Source of the DNA: Anaerostipes hominis (ex Lee et al. 2021)
Lineage (GTDB): Bacteria; Bacillota; Clostridia; Lachnospirales; Lachnospiraceae
NCBI RefSeq assembly: GCF_002270485.1
Contig: NZ_NQOG01000006.1
Span: 1 to 64,000, forward strand
Reading direction: 5' to 3'
Length of the DNA: 64,000 nt
A model generated the notes under the pieces. The model saw only the letters and a list, made by a program, of their open reading frames with translations. It did not search any database and had not been told where the DNA came from. Position 1 is the first letter of the stretch. Every line of letters begins with the position of its first letter. The position numbers and the translations under genes are program-made. Below, piece by piece: positions 50,841-60,625 of this stretch.

Positions 50841-51305
50841 TTGGCAGGAAAAGCAGAGATTGAACAGAAAACAGAAGAACTTGTGACACCGATCATCGAT
50901 GAAAACCACTTTGAACTTGTTGATGTGGAGTATGTAAAAGAAGGTGCCAACTGGTATCTGCGGATTTACGCGGATAAAGAGGGAGGCATCAGTATCGATG
51001 ACTGTGTGCTGATCAGCCGGGCACTGGAGGCCAAATTGGACGCCGATGATTTCATCAAAGACGCATATATTCTGGAAGTCAGCTCCCCGGGACTCGGAAG
51101 ACCTTTAAAAAAGGGAAAAGACTTTCAGAGAAGTATCGGGCAGTCTGTGGACATTAAATTATATAAGGCCATCGACAAACAGAAAGAGTTTACCGGTATT
51201 TTAAAAGAATATTCAAAGGAAAGAATAATTCTCTGGATCGACGGCACCGATCAGGAATTTGAAACAAAAAGTGTGGCATCCGCCCGTTTATCATTAGATT
51301 TTTAA
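50841..51305 (+). CDS. rimP: Ribosome maturation factor RimP
   Basis: A 154-residue factor for 30S assembly: FELVDVEYVKEGANWYLRIYAD, the conserved EVSSPGLGRPLKK and a C-terminal SH3-like part. The start is TTG at 50841 (AGKAEIEQK), ten bases after AAAGGAGG; the longer frame would include the leader hairpin. First gene of the nusA-infB operon. Confidence 0.93.
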   Translation: MAGKAEIEQKTEELVTPIIDENHFELVDVEYVKEGANWYLRIYADKEGGISIDDCVLISRALEAKLDADDFIKDAYILEVSSPGLGRPLKKGKDFQRSIGQSVDIKLYKAIDKQKEFTGILKEYSKERIILWIDGTDQEFETKSVASARLSLDF

Positions 51306-51323
51306 AGGAGGACAACAGAAAAA

Positions 51324-52499
51324 ATGAGTGAATTAATTGATGCATTAAACCAGTTAGAAAAAGAAAAGCATATTGATAAAGACGTCATTATGGAAGCGAT
51401 TGAAAATTCCCTGGTTGCTGCATGCAAAAGAGACTTTGGAAATGCAGACAATGTGGTGGTCAATATGGACCGAGAGACCGGAGATATTGTCGTATATGCA
51501 GAAAAAGAAGTCGTGGAAACCGCAGACGGGGAAGATTTTGACCCGGCGCTCCAGATCAGTCTTGCCAAAGCAAAAGCAATGGACCCTAAATATGAGCTGG
51601 GTGATATCGTCCGCGTGGAGATTACTCCGAAAGATTTTGGAAGAATTGCTGCTATGCACGCCAGAAGCGTCATTGTACAGAAGATCAAAGAAGAAGAGAG
51701 AAGAGTTGTTTTTGACCATTTTTACTGCAAAGAAAAAGACATTGTCACAGGCGTGGTACAGCGCTATGTCGGCGAGAATGTCAGCGTCAGCTTAGATGAC
51801 AAGACAGATGCACTCCTGATGAAGTCCGAGCAGATCAGAGGCGAAGTATTCCAGCCCACGGAACGGATCAAACTTTATATCGTAGAAGTAAAAGATACCA
51901 ACCGCGGACCCCGGATCTTAGTGTCCCGTACACATCCGGATCTTGTAAAGCGCCTTTTTGAAAAAGAGGTAGCCGAGATCCAGGACGGCATCGTAGAGAT
52001 TAAGAACATCGTCCGCGAAGCCGGTTCCAGAACAAAGCTTGCCGTCTGGTCCAATGATCAAAACGTAGATCCTGTCGGCGCCTGCGTCGGTATGAACGGT
52101 GCCAGAGTCAACGCGATTGTTAATGACTTAAAGGGCGAAAAGATTGATATCATCAACTGGAATGAAGATCCTTGTGTCTACATCGAAAATGCGCTGAGTC
52201 CGTCTAAGGTTGTATCTGTATCGGTAGACATGGAAGAAAAAAGCGCTCAGGTTGTCGTTCCGGATTACCAGTTATCACTGGCTATCGGAAAAGAGGGTCA
52301 GAACGCAAGGCTCGCGGCAAGGCTGACCGGCTATAAAATCGATATCAAGAGCGAATCTCAGGCTGAGGAGGAAGAGGAACTCCGCGGTTACGAAGAGTAC
52401 GAATCCGAGGAAATGGCAGATGAGTCCATGGCTTATGATGATGAAAATGCTGTGGAGGAAGAACTCCTTTCAGAAGAATCTGAATATATTGACGAATAA
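51324..52499 (+). CDS. nusA: Transcription termination/antitermination factor NusA
   Basis: A 391-residue protein: N-terminal RNA polymerase-binding domain, S1 domain (IVTGVVQRYVGENVSVSL), two KH domains (GACVGMNGARVNAI and AIGKEGQNARLAARL) and an acidic C-terminal tail (EEEEELRGYEEYESEEM), which is common in Firmicutes. AAAGGAGGAC upstream. Confidence 0.96.
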   Translation: MSELIDALNQLEKEKHIDKDVIMEAIENSLVAACKRDFGNADNVVVNMDRETGDIVVYAEKEVVETADGEDFDPALQISLAKAKAMDPKYELGDIVRVEITPKDFGRIAAMHARSVIVQKIKEEERRVVFDHFYCKEKDIVTGVVQRYVGENVSVSLDDKTDALLMKSEQIRGEVFQPTERIKLYIVEVKDTNRGPRILVSRTHPDLVKRLFEKEVAEIQDGIVEIKNIVREAGSRTKLAVWSNDQNVDPVGACVGMNGARVNAIVNDLKGEKIDIINWNEDPCVYIENALSPSKVVSVSVDMEEKSAQVVVPDYQLSLAIGKEGQNARLAARLTGYKIDIKSESQAEEEEELRGYEEYESEEMADESMAYDDENAVEEELLSEESEYIDE

Positions 52500-52517
52500 A
52501 ATTTAGGATGTGATCGT

Positions 52518-52787
52518 ATGAACAAGAAAATTCCGATGAGAAAATGCATTGGATGTCAGGAATCAAAAGCGAAAAAAGACCTTGTGAGAATGGTGAAGCC
52601 CAAGGATGGAGATATCTTCATCGATCCCACCGGAAAGTCCAACGGACGCGGCGCTTATATCTGCCGTTCTCTCTCCTGCCTGAAAAAAGCGAGAAAGTCA
52701 AAGGGTCTTGACCGTTCTTTTAAGACGTCGATTTCCGAGGAAGTCTATGACGCGCTGGAAAAGGAGATGATGGATCTTGACTCATAA
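52518..52787 (+). CDS. ylxR: YlxR family RNA-binding protein (RnpM)
   Basis: An 89-residue protein with RKCIGCQESKAKKDLVRMV and GRGAYICRSLSCLKKA, the YlxR marks; in Bacillus it has been linked to RNase P regulation. AGGATGTG upstream. Its end overlaps the next gene by 11 bases. Confidence 0.93.
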   Translation: MNKKIPMRKCIGCQESKAKKDLVRMVKPKDGDIFIDPTGKSNGRGAYICRSLSCLKKARKSKGLDRSFKTSISEEVYDALEKEMMDLDS

Positions 52788-53091
52788 AATTCTGTCTCTT
52801 CTCGGATTGGCAGCCCGATCGAGAAATCTGGTAAGCGGAGAATTTGCGGTAGAAAAATCTGTGAAATCCGGCCATGCATATCTGGTCCTTGCGGCCAAAG
52901 ATGCTTCCGAAAATACGAAAAAGATGTACCAGAATATGTGCGAATACTATCATGTGCCGCTGTATTTTTTCAGTGACAGAAGCGAACTGGGCCACGCCAT
53001 CGGAAAAGAATTCCGTGCGGCGGTAGCTGTAGAAGATCAGGGATTTGCAAAGGCCATTCGCGGGAAACTCGAAAATAGTAAAATTGAATAA
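52777..53091 (+). CDS. ylxQ: L7Ae-like RNA-binding protein YlxQ
   Basis: A 104-residue protein with the L7Ae/L30e fold: [48 protein letters not shown]. It is expected to bind kink-turn RNA. The start is TTG at 52777 within ylxR, with GGAGATGATGG upstream. Classic nusA-ylxR-ylxQ-infB order. Confidence 0.9.
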   Translation: MTHKILSLLGLAARSRNLVSGEFAVEKSVKSGHAYLVLAAKDASENTKKMYQNMCEYYHVPLYFFSDRSELGHAIGKEFRAAVAVEDQGFAKAIRGKLENSKIE

Positions 53092-53105
53092 TGGAGGTGC
53101 AATCT

Positions 53106-55442
53106 ATGGCAAAAACTAGAATCCATGAGATAGCAAAGAAATATAAAAAACAAAGCAAAGAAATCATAGAAATTTTGAAAAAAAATAATGTCGAAGTAAA
53201 AAACCATATGAGTACGGTAGAAGATTCCCAGATCGCGGTCATTGAAAAGGCTCTTGGAGTAAAAAAGGAAGAAAAAACGACGAAAAAAGAGAATAAACCA
53301 GAGAACCGCCAGGAAAAGCCAAGGAATCAGCAGGGGAGAGACCAGCAGCGCGGCAACAGGGGGCAGCAGAGACCTCAGAATACTCAGAATCAGAACCGTG
53401 CCGGTAAAAAACCGGAAAGGCAGCCGAAGGAAAAAGAAGTGGGTCAGAATCAGGGAACTCATAAGAAAGTCCTGAAAAAAGAGAATCCTCAGAATTCTCA
53501 GAAATTCTCCAATAATAATAACGGACAGAATGGGAAGAATAAAAACAATAAGTTTAACAAAAAGAACAGAAAGAACAGAAACAACAAATTCAATAATAAA
53601 AACCAAAATACACAGAAGAAGAAAAAGACAGGACCAGGTGCTTTCATCAAGCCGGATCCAGTAAAGAAACCAGAATATGATCCAAATGAGCCAGTAAAGA
53701 TTCCTGAGCTCCTCACTTTAAAGGAGTTTGCGGAAGCGATCCATATTCCTGCAAACGATATCATTAAAAAGCTTCTGATCTCCGGAGGCGGCCTTGTGAA
53801 CCTTAACACGGAATTGGATTTTGAGCGTGCAGAAGAGATCGCTTTAGAGTATGACCGCATTGTGGAATTAGAAGAAACTGTGGATGTCATTGAAGAGCTG
53901 CTTAAGGATGATGACGAAGAAGATACAAAAAATCTTGTGACCAGACCTCCGGTTGTGTGCGTTATGGGACACGTTGACCACGGTAAAACATCCCTTTTGG
54001 ATGCCATCCGTTCTGCCCGTGTCACCGCAGGTGAAGCCGGCGGGATCACACAGCATATCGGTGCTTATACCGTACAGACGGACAATGGGACCATCACCTT
54101 CCTGGATACACCGGGACATGAGGCTTTCACATCCATGCGTATGAGAGGTGCCCAGTCCACCGATATCGCGATCCTTGTTGTAGCAGCAGATGACGGTGTC
54201 ATGCCACAGACAATTGAAGCGATCAATCATGCCAAAGCCGCAGGTGTTGAAATCATCGTAGCCATCAACAAAATTGATAAAGAAAGCGCCAATATTGAGC
54301 GCGTAAAACAGGAACTTACAGAATATGAACTGATCCCTGAGGACTGGGGCGGAACAACGATCTTCTGTCCGGTATCCGCACATAGCAAAGAAGGAATCGA
54401 CGATCTCTTAGACATGATCTCCCTGACCGCGGAAGTGCTGGAGTTAAAAGCAAATCCAAACCGTAAAGCGAGAGGAATCGTCATCGAGGCAGAGCTTGAC
54501 AAAGGACGCGGCCCTGTGGCAACTGTGCTGGTACAGAAGGGTACCCTCCACGTTGGAGATGCCATTGCGGTAGGAAGCGCCCACGGAAAAGTCCGCGCCA
54601 TGATCGATGATAAGGGAAAACGTGTCAAAGTGGCAGGACCGTCAACTCCTGTGGAGATCCTTGGATTGAGTGAAGTGCCGTTTGCAGGGGAAGTCTGCAT
54701 GGCAATGGAAAATGAAAAAGAAGCCAGATCCACTGCAGAGAAGTTCATTGCCTACGGCCGTGAGAAAATGCTCTCTGAGACAAAATCACAGCTGTCACTG
54801 GATGATCTGTTTGACCAGATCCAGGCGGGAAGCGTAAAAGATCTGAATATCATTGTAAAAGCGGATGTTCAGGGATCTGTGGAGGCTGTAAAACAGAGCC
54901 TTTCCAAGCTTTCCAATGAGGAAGTCGCAGTCAAGGTCATCCACGGCGGAGTCGGTGCCATCACAGAATCTGACGTTATGCTTGCATCTGCATCCAACGC
55001 CATCATCATTGGATTCAACGTGCGTCCGGACCCTGCCGCAAAGGATGCCGCTGAGGGCGAAAAAGTAGATCTCAGGTTATACCGTGTCATCTACAATGCC
55101 ATCGAAGATATCGAGGCAGCCATGAAGGGTATGCTGGAGCCGGAATATGTAGAGAAGGTCATCGGCCATGCCGAGGTACGCCAGACATTCAAAGCATCCG
55201 GAGTTGGAACTATTGCAGGTTCTTATATCCTGGACGGTGTGATCCAGAGAGGAAGCACCGCAAGACTTATCCGTGACGGAGTCGTCCTCCATGAGGGTGA
55301 GTTTGCATCCATTAAGCGTTTTAACGACGACGTAAAAGAAGTCAAGACCGGATTTGAATGCGGACTTGTACTTGAAAATTATAATGATATCAAGGAAGGC
55401 GATCAGATTGAAGCCTATATTATGGAAGAGATCCCTAGATAA
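53106..55442 (+). CDS. infB: Translation initiation factor IF-2
   Basis: A 778-residue GTPase that brings initiator tRNA to the ribosome. N-terminal IF2N ([13 protein letters not shown]) and a long Lys/Asn/Gln-rich linker (residues about 55-185), a second IF2N, then G domain: [14 protein letters not shown] (about 287), [19 protein letters not shown]-terminal domains complete. Start ATG 53106 with GGAGGTG upstream. The linker is low complexity; its composition, not its order, is conserved. Confidence 0.97.
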   Translation: MAKTRIHEIAKKYKKQSKEIIEILKKNNVEVKNHMSTVEDSQIAVIEKALGVKKEEKTTKKENKPENRQEKPRNQQGRDQQRGNRGQQRPQNTQNQNRAGKKPERQPKEKEVGQNQGTHKKVLKKENPQNSQKFSNNNNGQNGKNKNNKFNKKNRKNRNNKFNNKNQNTQKKKKTGPGAFIKPDPVKKPEYDPNEPVKIPELLTLKEFAEAIHIPANDIIKKLLISGGGLVNLNTELDFERAEEIALEYDRIVELEETVDVIEELLKDDDEEDTKNLVTRPPVVCVMGHVDHGKTSLLDAIRSARVTAGEAGGITQHIGAYTVQTDNGTITFLDTPGHEAFTSMRMRGAQSTDIAILVVAADDGVMPQTIEAINHAKAAGVEIIVAINKIDKESANIERVKQELTEYELIPEDWGGTTIFCPVSAHSKEGIDDLLDMISLTAEVLELKANPNRKARGIVIEAELDKGRGPVATVLVQKGTLHVGDAIAVGSAHGKVRAMIDDKGKRVKVAGPSTPVEILGLSEVPFAGEVCMAMENEKEARSTAEKFIAYGREKMLSETKSQLSLDDLFDQIQAGSVKDLNIIVKADVQGSVEAVKQSLSKLSNEEVAVKVIHGGVGAITESDVMLASASNAIIIGFNVRPDPAAKDAAEGEKVDLRLYRVIYNAIEDIEAAMKGMLEPEYVEKVIGHAEVRQTFKASGVGTIAGSYILDGVIQRGSTARLIRDGVVLHEGEFASIKRFNDDVKEVKTGFECGLVLENYNDIKEGDQIEAYIMEEIPR

Positions 55443-55465
55443 GCCTTCTTGACAGGAGGAAAACA

Positions 55466-55816
55466 ATGAGAAAGAACAGCATTAAGAATACTAGAATCAA
55501 TGGGGAAGTACAGCGGGAGTTAAGCCGCATCATCAGCCGGGAGATCAAAGATCCGCGCATCGCACCTATGACTTCCGTAGTGGATGCCGTGGTCACTTCC
55601 GACTTAAAACAGTGCAAAGCCTATATCAGTGTCCTCGGTGACCAAAAAGCAAAGGACGATACACTAGCAGGCCTTAACAGCGCTGTCGGCTATATCCGAA
55701 GAGAACTGGCTCATTCCATCAATCTCAGAAATACCCCGGAAATCACTTTTGTTTTGGATGATTCCATTGAATACGGAGTGGAAATGTCAAAAAAGATTGA
55801 CGAATTGAACAAATAG
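55466..55816 (+). CDS. rbfA: Ribosome-binding factor A
   Basis: A 116-residue KH-fold factor for 30S assembly: RINGEVQRELSRIISREIKDPRI, DLKQCKAYISVLGD, RNTPEITFVLDDSIEYG. ACAGGAGGA upstream. Standard position after infB. Confidence 0.96.
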   Translation: MRKNSIKNTRINGEVQRELSRIISREIKDPRIAPMTSVVDAVVTSDLKQCKAYISVLGDQKAKDDTLAGLNSAVGYIRRELAHSINLRNTPEITFVLDDSIEYGVEMSKKIDELNK

Positions 55817-55827
55817 GAGAAGCGATC

Positions 55828-56772
55828 ATGAATGAATTCATATCATCCATCGAAGCTGCAGATTCCATTGCCATCACCGGCCATATACACCCGGACGGTG
55901 ACTGCATTGGGAGCTGTCTGGGGCTTCGGCAGTACATTTTAGATAATTTCCGCGGGAAATCTGTGACTGTTTATCTTGAATCACCGGCACCGGAATTCCG
56001 GTTTCTTTCCGGCGCCGGTTCTGTCAGACACGAGGCAGAAGTGGTCCGCTATGATTTGTTCTTTGTTTTAGACTGCAGTTCGCTGGATCGGATCGAACCG
56101 TTTATCTCCATGTATGAAAATGCAACAAAAACGTTTTGTATTGATCATCACATCAGCAGCAAAGGCATAGGACAGGAATATATCTTAAAACCCCAGGCCA
56201 GCGCCACCTGCGAAGTGCTGTATGAATTGTTTGACCCTGAACACATCTCACTGGACTGTGCTTACTGTCTGTATACGGGCATTGTACATGACACCGGTGT
56301 ATTCAAACATTCCAATACGACAAAACAGACGATGGAGTATGCGGGAGATCTGATCTCCAGGGGGATCGACACTTCCAAAGTGATCGACGAGACCTTTTAC
56401 CAAAAGACATTTACCCAAAACAGGGTTCTTGGACAGGCTTTATTAAACAGCTGTCTGTATGAAGACGGACAGGTCATCCTTTCCTATCTTACGGGCGAAG
56501 AGATGAAGCAGCTGGAAGCTGATTCCGGAGATACCAACGGTATCATCGACCAGCTCAGAGTCACAAAAGGCGTGGAGGCCGCAGTTTTTTTATATGCACT
56601 GGATGCTGACACATATAAAGTCAGCATGCGTTCCAACGGAAAGGTAAACGTGGCTGCTATCTCCGAAGAATTTAAGGGCGGAGGACATGTCCGTGCCGCC
56701 GGCTTCAGCATGAAAGCGGATCTGGCTGAAGTGACCGATACCGTTCTTTCAAGAATCCAAAAACAATTATAG
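55828..56772 (+). CDS. nrnA: Bifunctional oligoribonuclease/PAP phosphatase NrnA
   Basis: A 314-residue DHH/DHHA1 phosphoesterase that degrades nanoRNA and pAp. ITGHIHPDGDCIGSCLGL, VLDCSS, CIDHHIS and TGIVHDTGVF hold the manganese ligands; the C-terminal FKGGGHVRAAGF is the DHHA1 motif. AGGAGAAGCG upstream. Confidence 0.95.
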   Translation: MNEFISSIEAADSIAITGHIHPDGDCIGSCLGLRQYILDNFRGKSVTVYLESPAPEFRFLSGAGSVRHEAEVVRYDLFFVLDCSSLDRIEPFISMYENATKTFCIDHHISSKGIGQEYILKPQASATCEVLYELFDPEHISLDCAYCLYTGIVHDTGVFKHSNTTKQTMEYAGDLISRGIDTSKVIDETFYQKTFTQNRVLGQALLNSCLYEDGQVILSYLTGEEMKQLEADSGDTNGIIDQLRVTKGVEAAVFLYALDADTYKVSMRSNGKVNVAAISEEFKGGGHVRAAGFSMKADLAEVTDTVLSRIQKQL

Positions 56773-56780
56773 AGGTGCTT

Positions 56781-57671
56781 ATGATAAATGGTATCTTAAA
56801 TGTATACAAAGAGCCCGGCTTTACCTCCCACGATGTGGTGGCCAAGCTCAGAGGCATCATAAAACAAAAGAAAATAGGACACACCGGTACCCTGGATCCG
56901 CAGGCCACCGGTGTGCTTCCCGTCTGTCTGGGCAAAGCAACCAGGCTCTGCGACATGCTCACCGACACAAAAAAAGAGTACCGGGCGTCGTTCCGCCTCG
57001 GATTAAAAACAGACACCGAAGACATATGGGGGACGGTCACCGAAGAGTCAGAGGCCGATGTTTCCGAAAAACAGGTTGAGGACGCCGTATTCTCGTTTGT
57101 GGGAGACTATGAGCAGGTGCCGCCTATGTATTCTGCCCTGAAAGTGGGCGGTAAAAAGCTGTATGAGCTTGCCAGAGAAGGCAAGGTGATCGAGCGGAAG
57201 ACACGCCCTGTCACCATTTTTGAGATCAACGATTTAAGGCTCGATCTTCCGGACATCCACATGACTGTGGTCTGCAGCAAAGGCACCTATATCCGCAGTC
57301 TCGGACGCGATATAGGGGAAAAGCTTGAATGCGGAGCCTGCATGACTGCACTGGAGCGCACAGCAGCCAGCGGTTTTTATAAATCAGGCAGCCATACACT
57401 GGAAGAGATCGAAGAACTCATGAGGGAGGACAGGATCATGGAGGTGGTCATTCCTCCGGACCAGATATTTTCAGATCTTCCTGAACGCACAGTGAAAAAA
57501 CAGTATGCCAAGATTTTGTATAATGGAAATCCGCTGAAAAAGGATTGCTTTACACTGCCTGTAAGCACAGAACAGCGTCTTAAAATCTATGATGAGGACG
57601 GCCATTTCATCGGGATTTATGACTGGAAAGACCAAAAGAGCATGTACTTTCCGGATAAAATATTTTACTGA
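56781..57671 (+). CDS. truB: tRNA pseudouridine(55) synthase
   Basis: A 296-residue enzyme. The catalytic Asp lies in HTGTLDPQATGVLP; YRASFRLGLKTDTEDIWG and KGTYIRSLGRDIGEKL are conserved. Start ATG 56781 with AGAGGTG upstream; a GTG two codons before is possible. Confidence 0.96.
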   Translation: MINGILNVYKEPGFTSHDVVAKLRGIIKQKKIGHTGTLDPQATGVLPVCLGKATRLCDMLTDTKKEYRASFRLGLKTDTEDIWGTVTEESEADVSEKQVEDAVFSFVGDYEQVPPMYSALKVGGKKLYELAREGKVIERKTRPVTIFEINDLRLDLPDIHMTVVCSKGTYIRSLGRDIGEKLECGACMTALERTAASGFYKSGSHTLEEIEELMREDRIMEVVIPPDQIFSDLPERTVKKQYAKILYNGNPLKKDCFTLPVSTEQRLKIYDEDGHFIGIYDWKDQKSMYFPDKIFY

Positions 57672-57681
57672 AAGGAGCACT

Positions 57682-58614
57682 ATGGAATACATACATCAAA
57701 CGGAGAACTTTCAATTTCATAACTCTGTGGTAGCGCTTGGAAAATTTGACGGACTGCACAAAGGACATCAGCTTATTTTTGACGAGCTGCTGAAATACAA
57801 AAAACAGGGATATCAAACGGTTGTCTTTTCTTTTGACCGTCCCCCGGTCAATACCCTGAAGTCAGAAAACTATCATATGATCTATTCCAAAGAGGAAAAA
57901 GAGCGTTTACTTGCAAAAAAAGGACTGGATGTTCTGATCGAACATCCTTTTACCAAAGAATTCTCCAAGCTCTCCCCGAGGGATTTTGTCACTGAAATAC
58001 TGATCAAAAAGGTCGGAATGAAGATTCTTGTGGTAGGGGATGACTGCGGCTTTGGTTATAAACGACAGGGCAACGTGGAGCTCTTAAAGGAAATGCAGAG
58101 AGAGTATGATTTTAAACTGATCGTGATTCCAAAGCTTGAATTAAACGGCGGCATTGTCTCCAGCAGCCGTGTCCGCAGTCTGCTCAAAGAAGCCAGGATT
58201 GAAGAAGCCAACCGCCTTCTTACCTCCCCGTTCCTCGTCTACGGTCCTGTTGTAAAGGGAAACCATATGGGCAAGGATGTTCTGGGAATTCCCACTGCCA
58301 ATCAGATCCCGAATCCTGAAAAGCTGCTTCCGCCCAACGGAGTCTATGTTTCCAGGATCACCATCAAGGATCAGGTCTATTACGGGATCAGCAATATCGG
58401 AGTAAAACCGACCATTGAAGGTAAGAAACATATGGGCGTGGAAACCTATATCCTGGATTTTGATAAAAATATTTATCACAAACCTATTTCTGTGGAGCTT
58501 CTCTGCTTTAAGCGTCCGGAAATGAAGTTTGATTCATTGGAGCGTCTGTCAAAACAGATGAAGGAAGATGCTGATTTTGCCAGAGAATGGGTAAAAAAAG
58601 AAGGGCTTATGTAG
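57682..58614 (+). CDS. ribF: Bifunctional riboflavin kinase/FAD synthetase
   Basis: A 310-residue enzyme making FMN and FAD. FAD synthetase: ALGKFDGLHKGHQLIF and VVGDDCGFGYKRQGN, then SSSRVRSLLKEARIEEA. Riboflavin kinase: GNHMGKDVLGIPTANQIP and VYVSRITI. Start ATG 57682 after AAAGGAG. Last gene of the operon; the rpsO gene often found next is absent here. Confidence 0.96.
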   Translation: MEYIHQTENFQFHNSVVALGKFDGLHKGHQLIFDELLKYKKQGYQTVVFSFDRPPVNTLKSENYHMIYSKEEKERLLAKKGLDVLIEHPFTKEFSKLSPRDFVTEILIKKVGMKILVVGDDCGFGYKRQGNVELLKEMQREYDFKLIVIPKLELNGGIVSSSRVRSLLKEARIEEANRLLTSPFLVYGPVVKGNHMGKDVLGIPTANQIPNPEKLLPPNGVYVSRITIKDQVYYGISNIGVKPTIEGKKHMGVETYILDFDKNIYHKPISVELLCFKRPEMKFDSLERLSKQMKEDADFAREWVKKEGLM

Positions 58615-58620
58615 TAGAAA

Positions 58621-58652
58621 CGGTATAAAATACGGTATGCCCCTGGGTGTAC
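58621..58652 (+). repeat. Degenerate half copy of the 61-bp repeat
   Basis: CGGTATAAAATACGG then TATGCCCCTGGGTGTAC resembles the right half of the units at 37.8 kb (GGGTATAAAATACGG, TGTGCCCTGTGGGTATAC) with a few changes. It sits 6 bases after ribF. Confidence 0.7.
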
Positions 58653-58658
58653 TTTTTT
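58635..58658 (+). terminator. Terminator formed by the repeat copy after ribF
   Basis: GTATGCCC (58635-58642) and GGGTGTAC (58645-58652) pair with two G-T pairs and are followed by six T. The stem is the third hairpin of the 61-bp repeat. A TATAAT for the next gene lies at 58671-58676. Confidence 0.65.
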
Positions 58659-58721
58659 CCAAAGATGCGGTATAATGGATGTAACTTAAATGAAGTTACT
58701 GAAAAGAAGGGAGCGGTTCAT

Positions 58722-59342
58722 ATGGCTACAAAAACGATTATTACGATTGAAAGACAGTACGGAAGCGGCGGACATTTGATAGGGAAAAAGCTTGCAGAGG
58801 ATCTGAATATTCCTTTTTATGACGGGGAGTTATTAAAAGTTGCGGCAAAGGAAAGCGGAATCTGTGAGGAGATTTTTGAAAGCTTTGATGAGAAGCCGAC
58901 CACGAGCTTTTTATATTCCCTTGTCATGGACCCATATTCTTTAGGATATAACGCCAATTCCTTTGACCTTCCGCTGAACCACAAAGTATTTCTGGCCGCA
59001 TTTGACACCATCAAGGACATAGCCAGCAAAGGTCCATGTGTTTTTGTCGGAAGATGTGCCGACTATGCACTGGAGGATTTTGATAACTGCCTGAGTATTT
59101 TTATCCACGCTCCTTTTGAAGACAGGATCAAACGGATCGAAGAAGTATACGAGATCCCGAAAGCCAAAAGCAAGGAAGCTCTTCTAAAGAAGGATAAACA
59201 GAGGGCCAGCTATTATAATTACTACAGCTCAAACAAATGGGGCGATGCCAAAGCCTACGATTTTTGTATCAACAGCAGTCTTCTAGGCATTGACCAGACC
59301 GTGGATCTGCTCGAACAGGTCATCGCAGAAAAAGAGAAGTGA
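58722..59342 (+). CDS. Cytidylate kinase-like family protein
   Basis: A 206-residue P-loop kinase: TIERQYGSGGHLIGKKLAEDLNIPFYDGE, then CVFVGRCADY and DKQRASYYNYYSSNKWGDAKAYDFCINSS. This is the cytidylate-kinase-like (AAA/PF13189) group common in Clostridia, often with unclear substrate. Start ATG 58722, nine bases after GGGAG; the longer open frame begins in the promoter. Confidence 0.88.
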   Translation: MATKTIITIERQYGSGGHLIGKKLAEDLNIPFYDGELLKVAAKESGICEEIFESFDEKPTTSFLYSLVMDPYSLGYNANSFDLPLNHKVFLAAFDTIKDIASKGPCVFVGRCADYALEDFDNCLSIFIHAPFEDRIKRIEEVYEIPKAKSKEALLKKDKQRASYYNYYSSNKWGDAKAYDFCINSSLLGIDQTVDLLEQVIAEKEK

Positions 59343-59396
59343 TCAGAAATATTTTATGATTGCTCTGTACATTTTCCAATCATTTATTATCTAAGA

Positions 59397-59428
59397 AAGT
59401 CCGTGGGATATTCTCACGGACTTTTTTT
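59397..59428 (+). terminator. Intrinsic terminator
   Basis: AAGTCCGTG (59397-59405) pairs with CACGGACTT (59415-59423), followed by seven T. Confidence 0.88.
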
Positions 59429-59803
59429 GTCTAGTGCATCATATATTATAAAATTTTGAATTATATGTCATTTTAGTATAAAAACGCAATACAAATCTGA
59501 TTATCCGCTAAAACACAGTATCTATCAGCATTTTCAAGGAAACAAAAACATTAATTTACTACCAATGAATGAGCCTTGATACGCAAGTTTTCTGGATATG
59601 TAAAGATATGGTACGGCACATCAGTATTGAAATAAGAAAAAAATTGAATATTTCATAGACTATGGAACGCCTAAAATGACGTTCCTTTTCTTCAACAGTA
59701 TTTTGCATAGAGAAATGTATGTAGGAAATATGGTGCAAGGCACAAAGCACCAGCGATTGAGAAATCAACCTATGAACCAAAGGCACACTACATTTTATAT
59801 TAC
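59429..59803. other. AT-rich gap between the kinase-like gene and the TetR regulator
   Basis: About 375 bases. I see no gene with a ribosome site. Several stop-broken stretches on both strands and a short GGAACG(C) ... GACGTTCC hairpin (59662-59684) are present. This is where the base composition falls and the foreign right end begins. It may be decayed coding sequence. Confidence 0.4.
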
Positions 59804-59860
59804 TTGACAAGTAAACGAGTGTTTACTATAATGGTTTACAGAAGTAAACGTTCGTTTACT
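59804..59860 (+). promoter_or_regulatory. TetR promoter with two operators
   Basis: TTGACA (59804-59809), 17 bases, TATAAT (59827-59832). The spacer is part of palindrome 1, AGTAAACGAGTGTTTACT (59810-59827), and palindrome 2, AGTAAACGTTCGTTTACT (59843-59860), covers the early transcript. Centre-to-centre distance is 33 bases, three helical turns. The regulator downstream probably represses itself by binding both. Confidence 0.88.
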
Positions 59861-59877
59861 AAAGAAGGAGGTTGTAA

Positions 59878-60504
59878 ATGTCTGACACAAAAGAAAATAT
59901 ATTAAAAATTGCACTACACTTATTTGCAGTGAATGGTTATGAGGCTGTTTCTGTTAGTATGATTGCGGAAGCCTTGGGAATGACAAAAGGAGCATTATAT
60001 AAACATTATAAAAATAAGCAAGATATTTTTGACTGTATCGTAGAACGTATGTATCAAATTGATAATAAGCGAGCTAAGGATTATCAAGTACCAGAAAGCA
60101 CAATAGAGGTAACCCCTAATGCATACAGAAATACAACTATTGAAAGTCTAATAACATTTACTCTTGCACAATACGATTTTTGGGTGACTGATGAATTTGC
60201 GTCTAATTTTCGCAAAATGTTAATACTAGAGCAATATAGAAATTTAAAAATGAATATGCTTTATCAAAAATGTCTTGTAAATGGTCCTATCAGTTATATA
60301 GAAGATATATTTAATGAAATGATTGAAAAAGGTGTTCTTCAAGAGTGTGATACAAAACAGCTTGCTATTGAATATTATGCGCCATTATTTCTATGGATAA
60401 GTGTAGCAGATGCAGTTGAAAATTGTTGGGATTTAAAAACTCAATTAACTACACACGTTAAACAATTTGTCAAGAAATATATTATAAATGAGAAAGTAAA
60501 ATAA
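59878..60504 (+). CDS. TetR/AcrR family regulator
   Basis: A 208-residue regulator. The N-terminal helix-turn-helix covers residues 5-50 (ILKIALHLFAVNGYEAVSVS, MIAEALGMTKGALYKHYKNKQDIF). The C-terminal ligand domain has TDEFASNFRKMLILEQYRN, as in the group that includes PF14278-like regulators. AAGGAGG precedes the ATG. Low GC, unlike the core genes. It lies upstream of a methyltransferase, its possible target. Confidence 0.9.
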   Translation: MSDTKENILKIALHLFAVNGYEAVSVSMIAEALGMTKGALYKHYKNKQDIFDCIVERMYQIDNKRAKDYQVPESTIEVTPNAYRNTTIESLITFTLAQYDFWVTDEFASNFRKMLILEQYRNLKMNMLYQKCLVNGPISYIEDIFNEMIEKGVLQECDTKQLAIEYYAPLFLWISVADAVENCWDLKTQLTTHVKQFVKKYIINEKVK

Positions 60505-60505
60505 T

Positions 60506-60592
60506 CCTTTATTCTGTCCTAAATGCAAATATAACTTTTTAATTTCAGCAGAGAAACTCAAAATGAATATTGTTATAAGTCACAAATATTAA
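60506..60592 (+). pseudogene. Fragment of a Cys-rich KTR protein of integrative elements
   Basis: Directly after the TetR stop a frame reads PLFCPKCKYNFLISAEKLKM and ends at 60592. FPLFCPKCK.E.LI.....LK matches the end of the small Cys-rich KTR proteins that accompany conjugative transposons. No start codon; N-terminal half missing. Confidence 0.5.
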
Positions 60593-60625
60593 CTATTAAA
60601 ATATTACAATAACGGAGATGAGAAA

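Noticed and set aside
53037-54049. Long hydrophobic minus-strand frames opposite infB
   Set aside because: They are mirror images of the Lys/Asn/Gln-rich linker of IF-2 (complement of AAR/AAY codons gives Phe/Leu), not genes.
59559-59810. 83-codon minus-strand frame before the TetR gene
   Set aside because: No ribosome site or motif, and its start lies in the TetR operator region.
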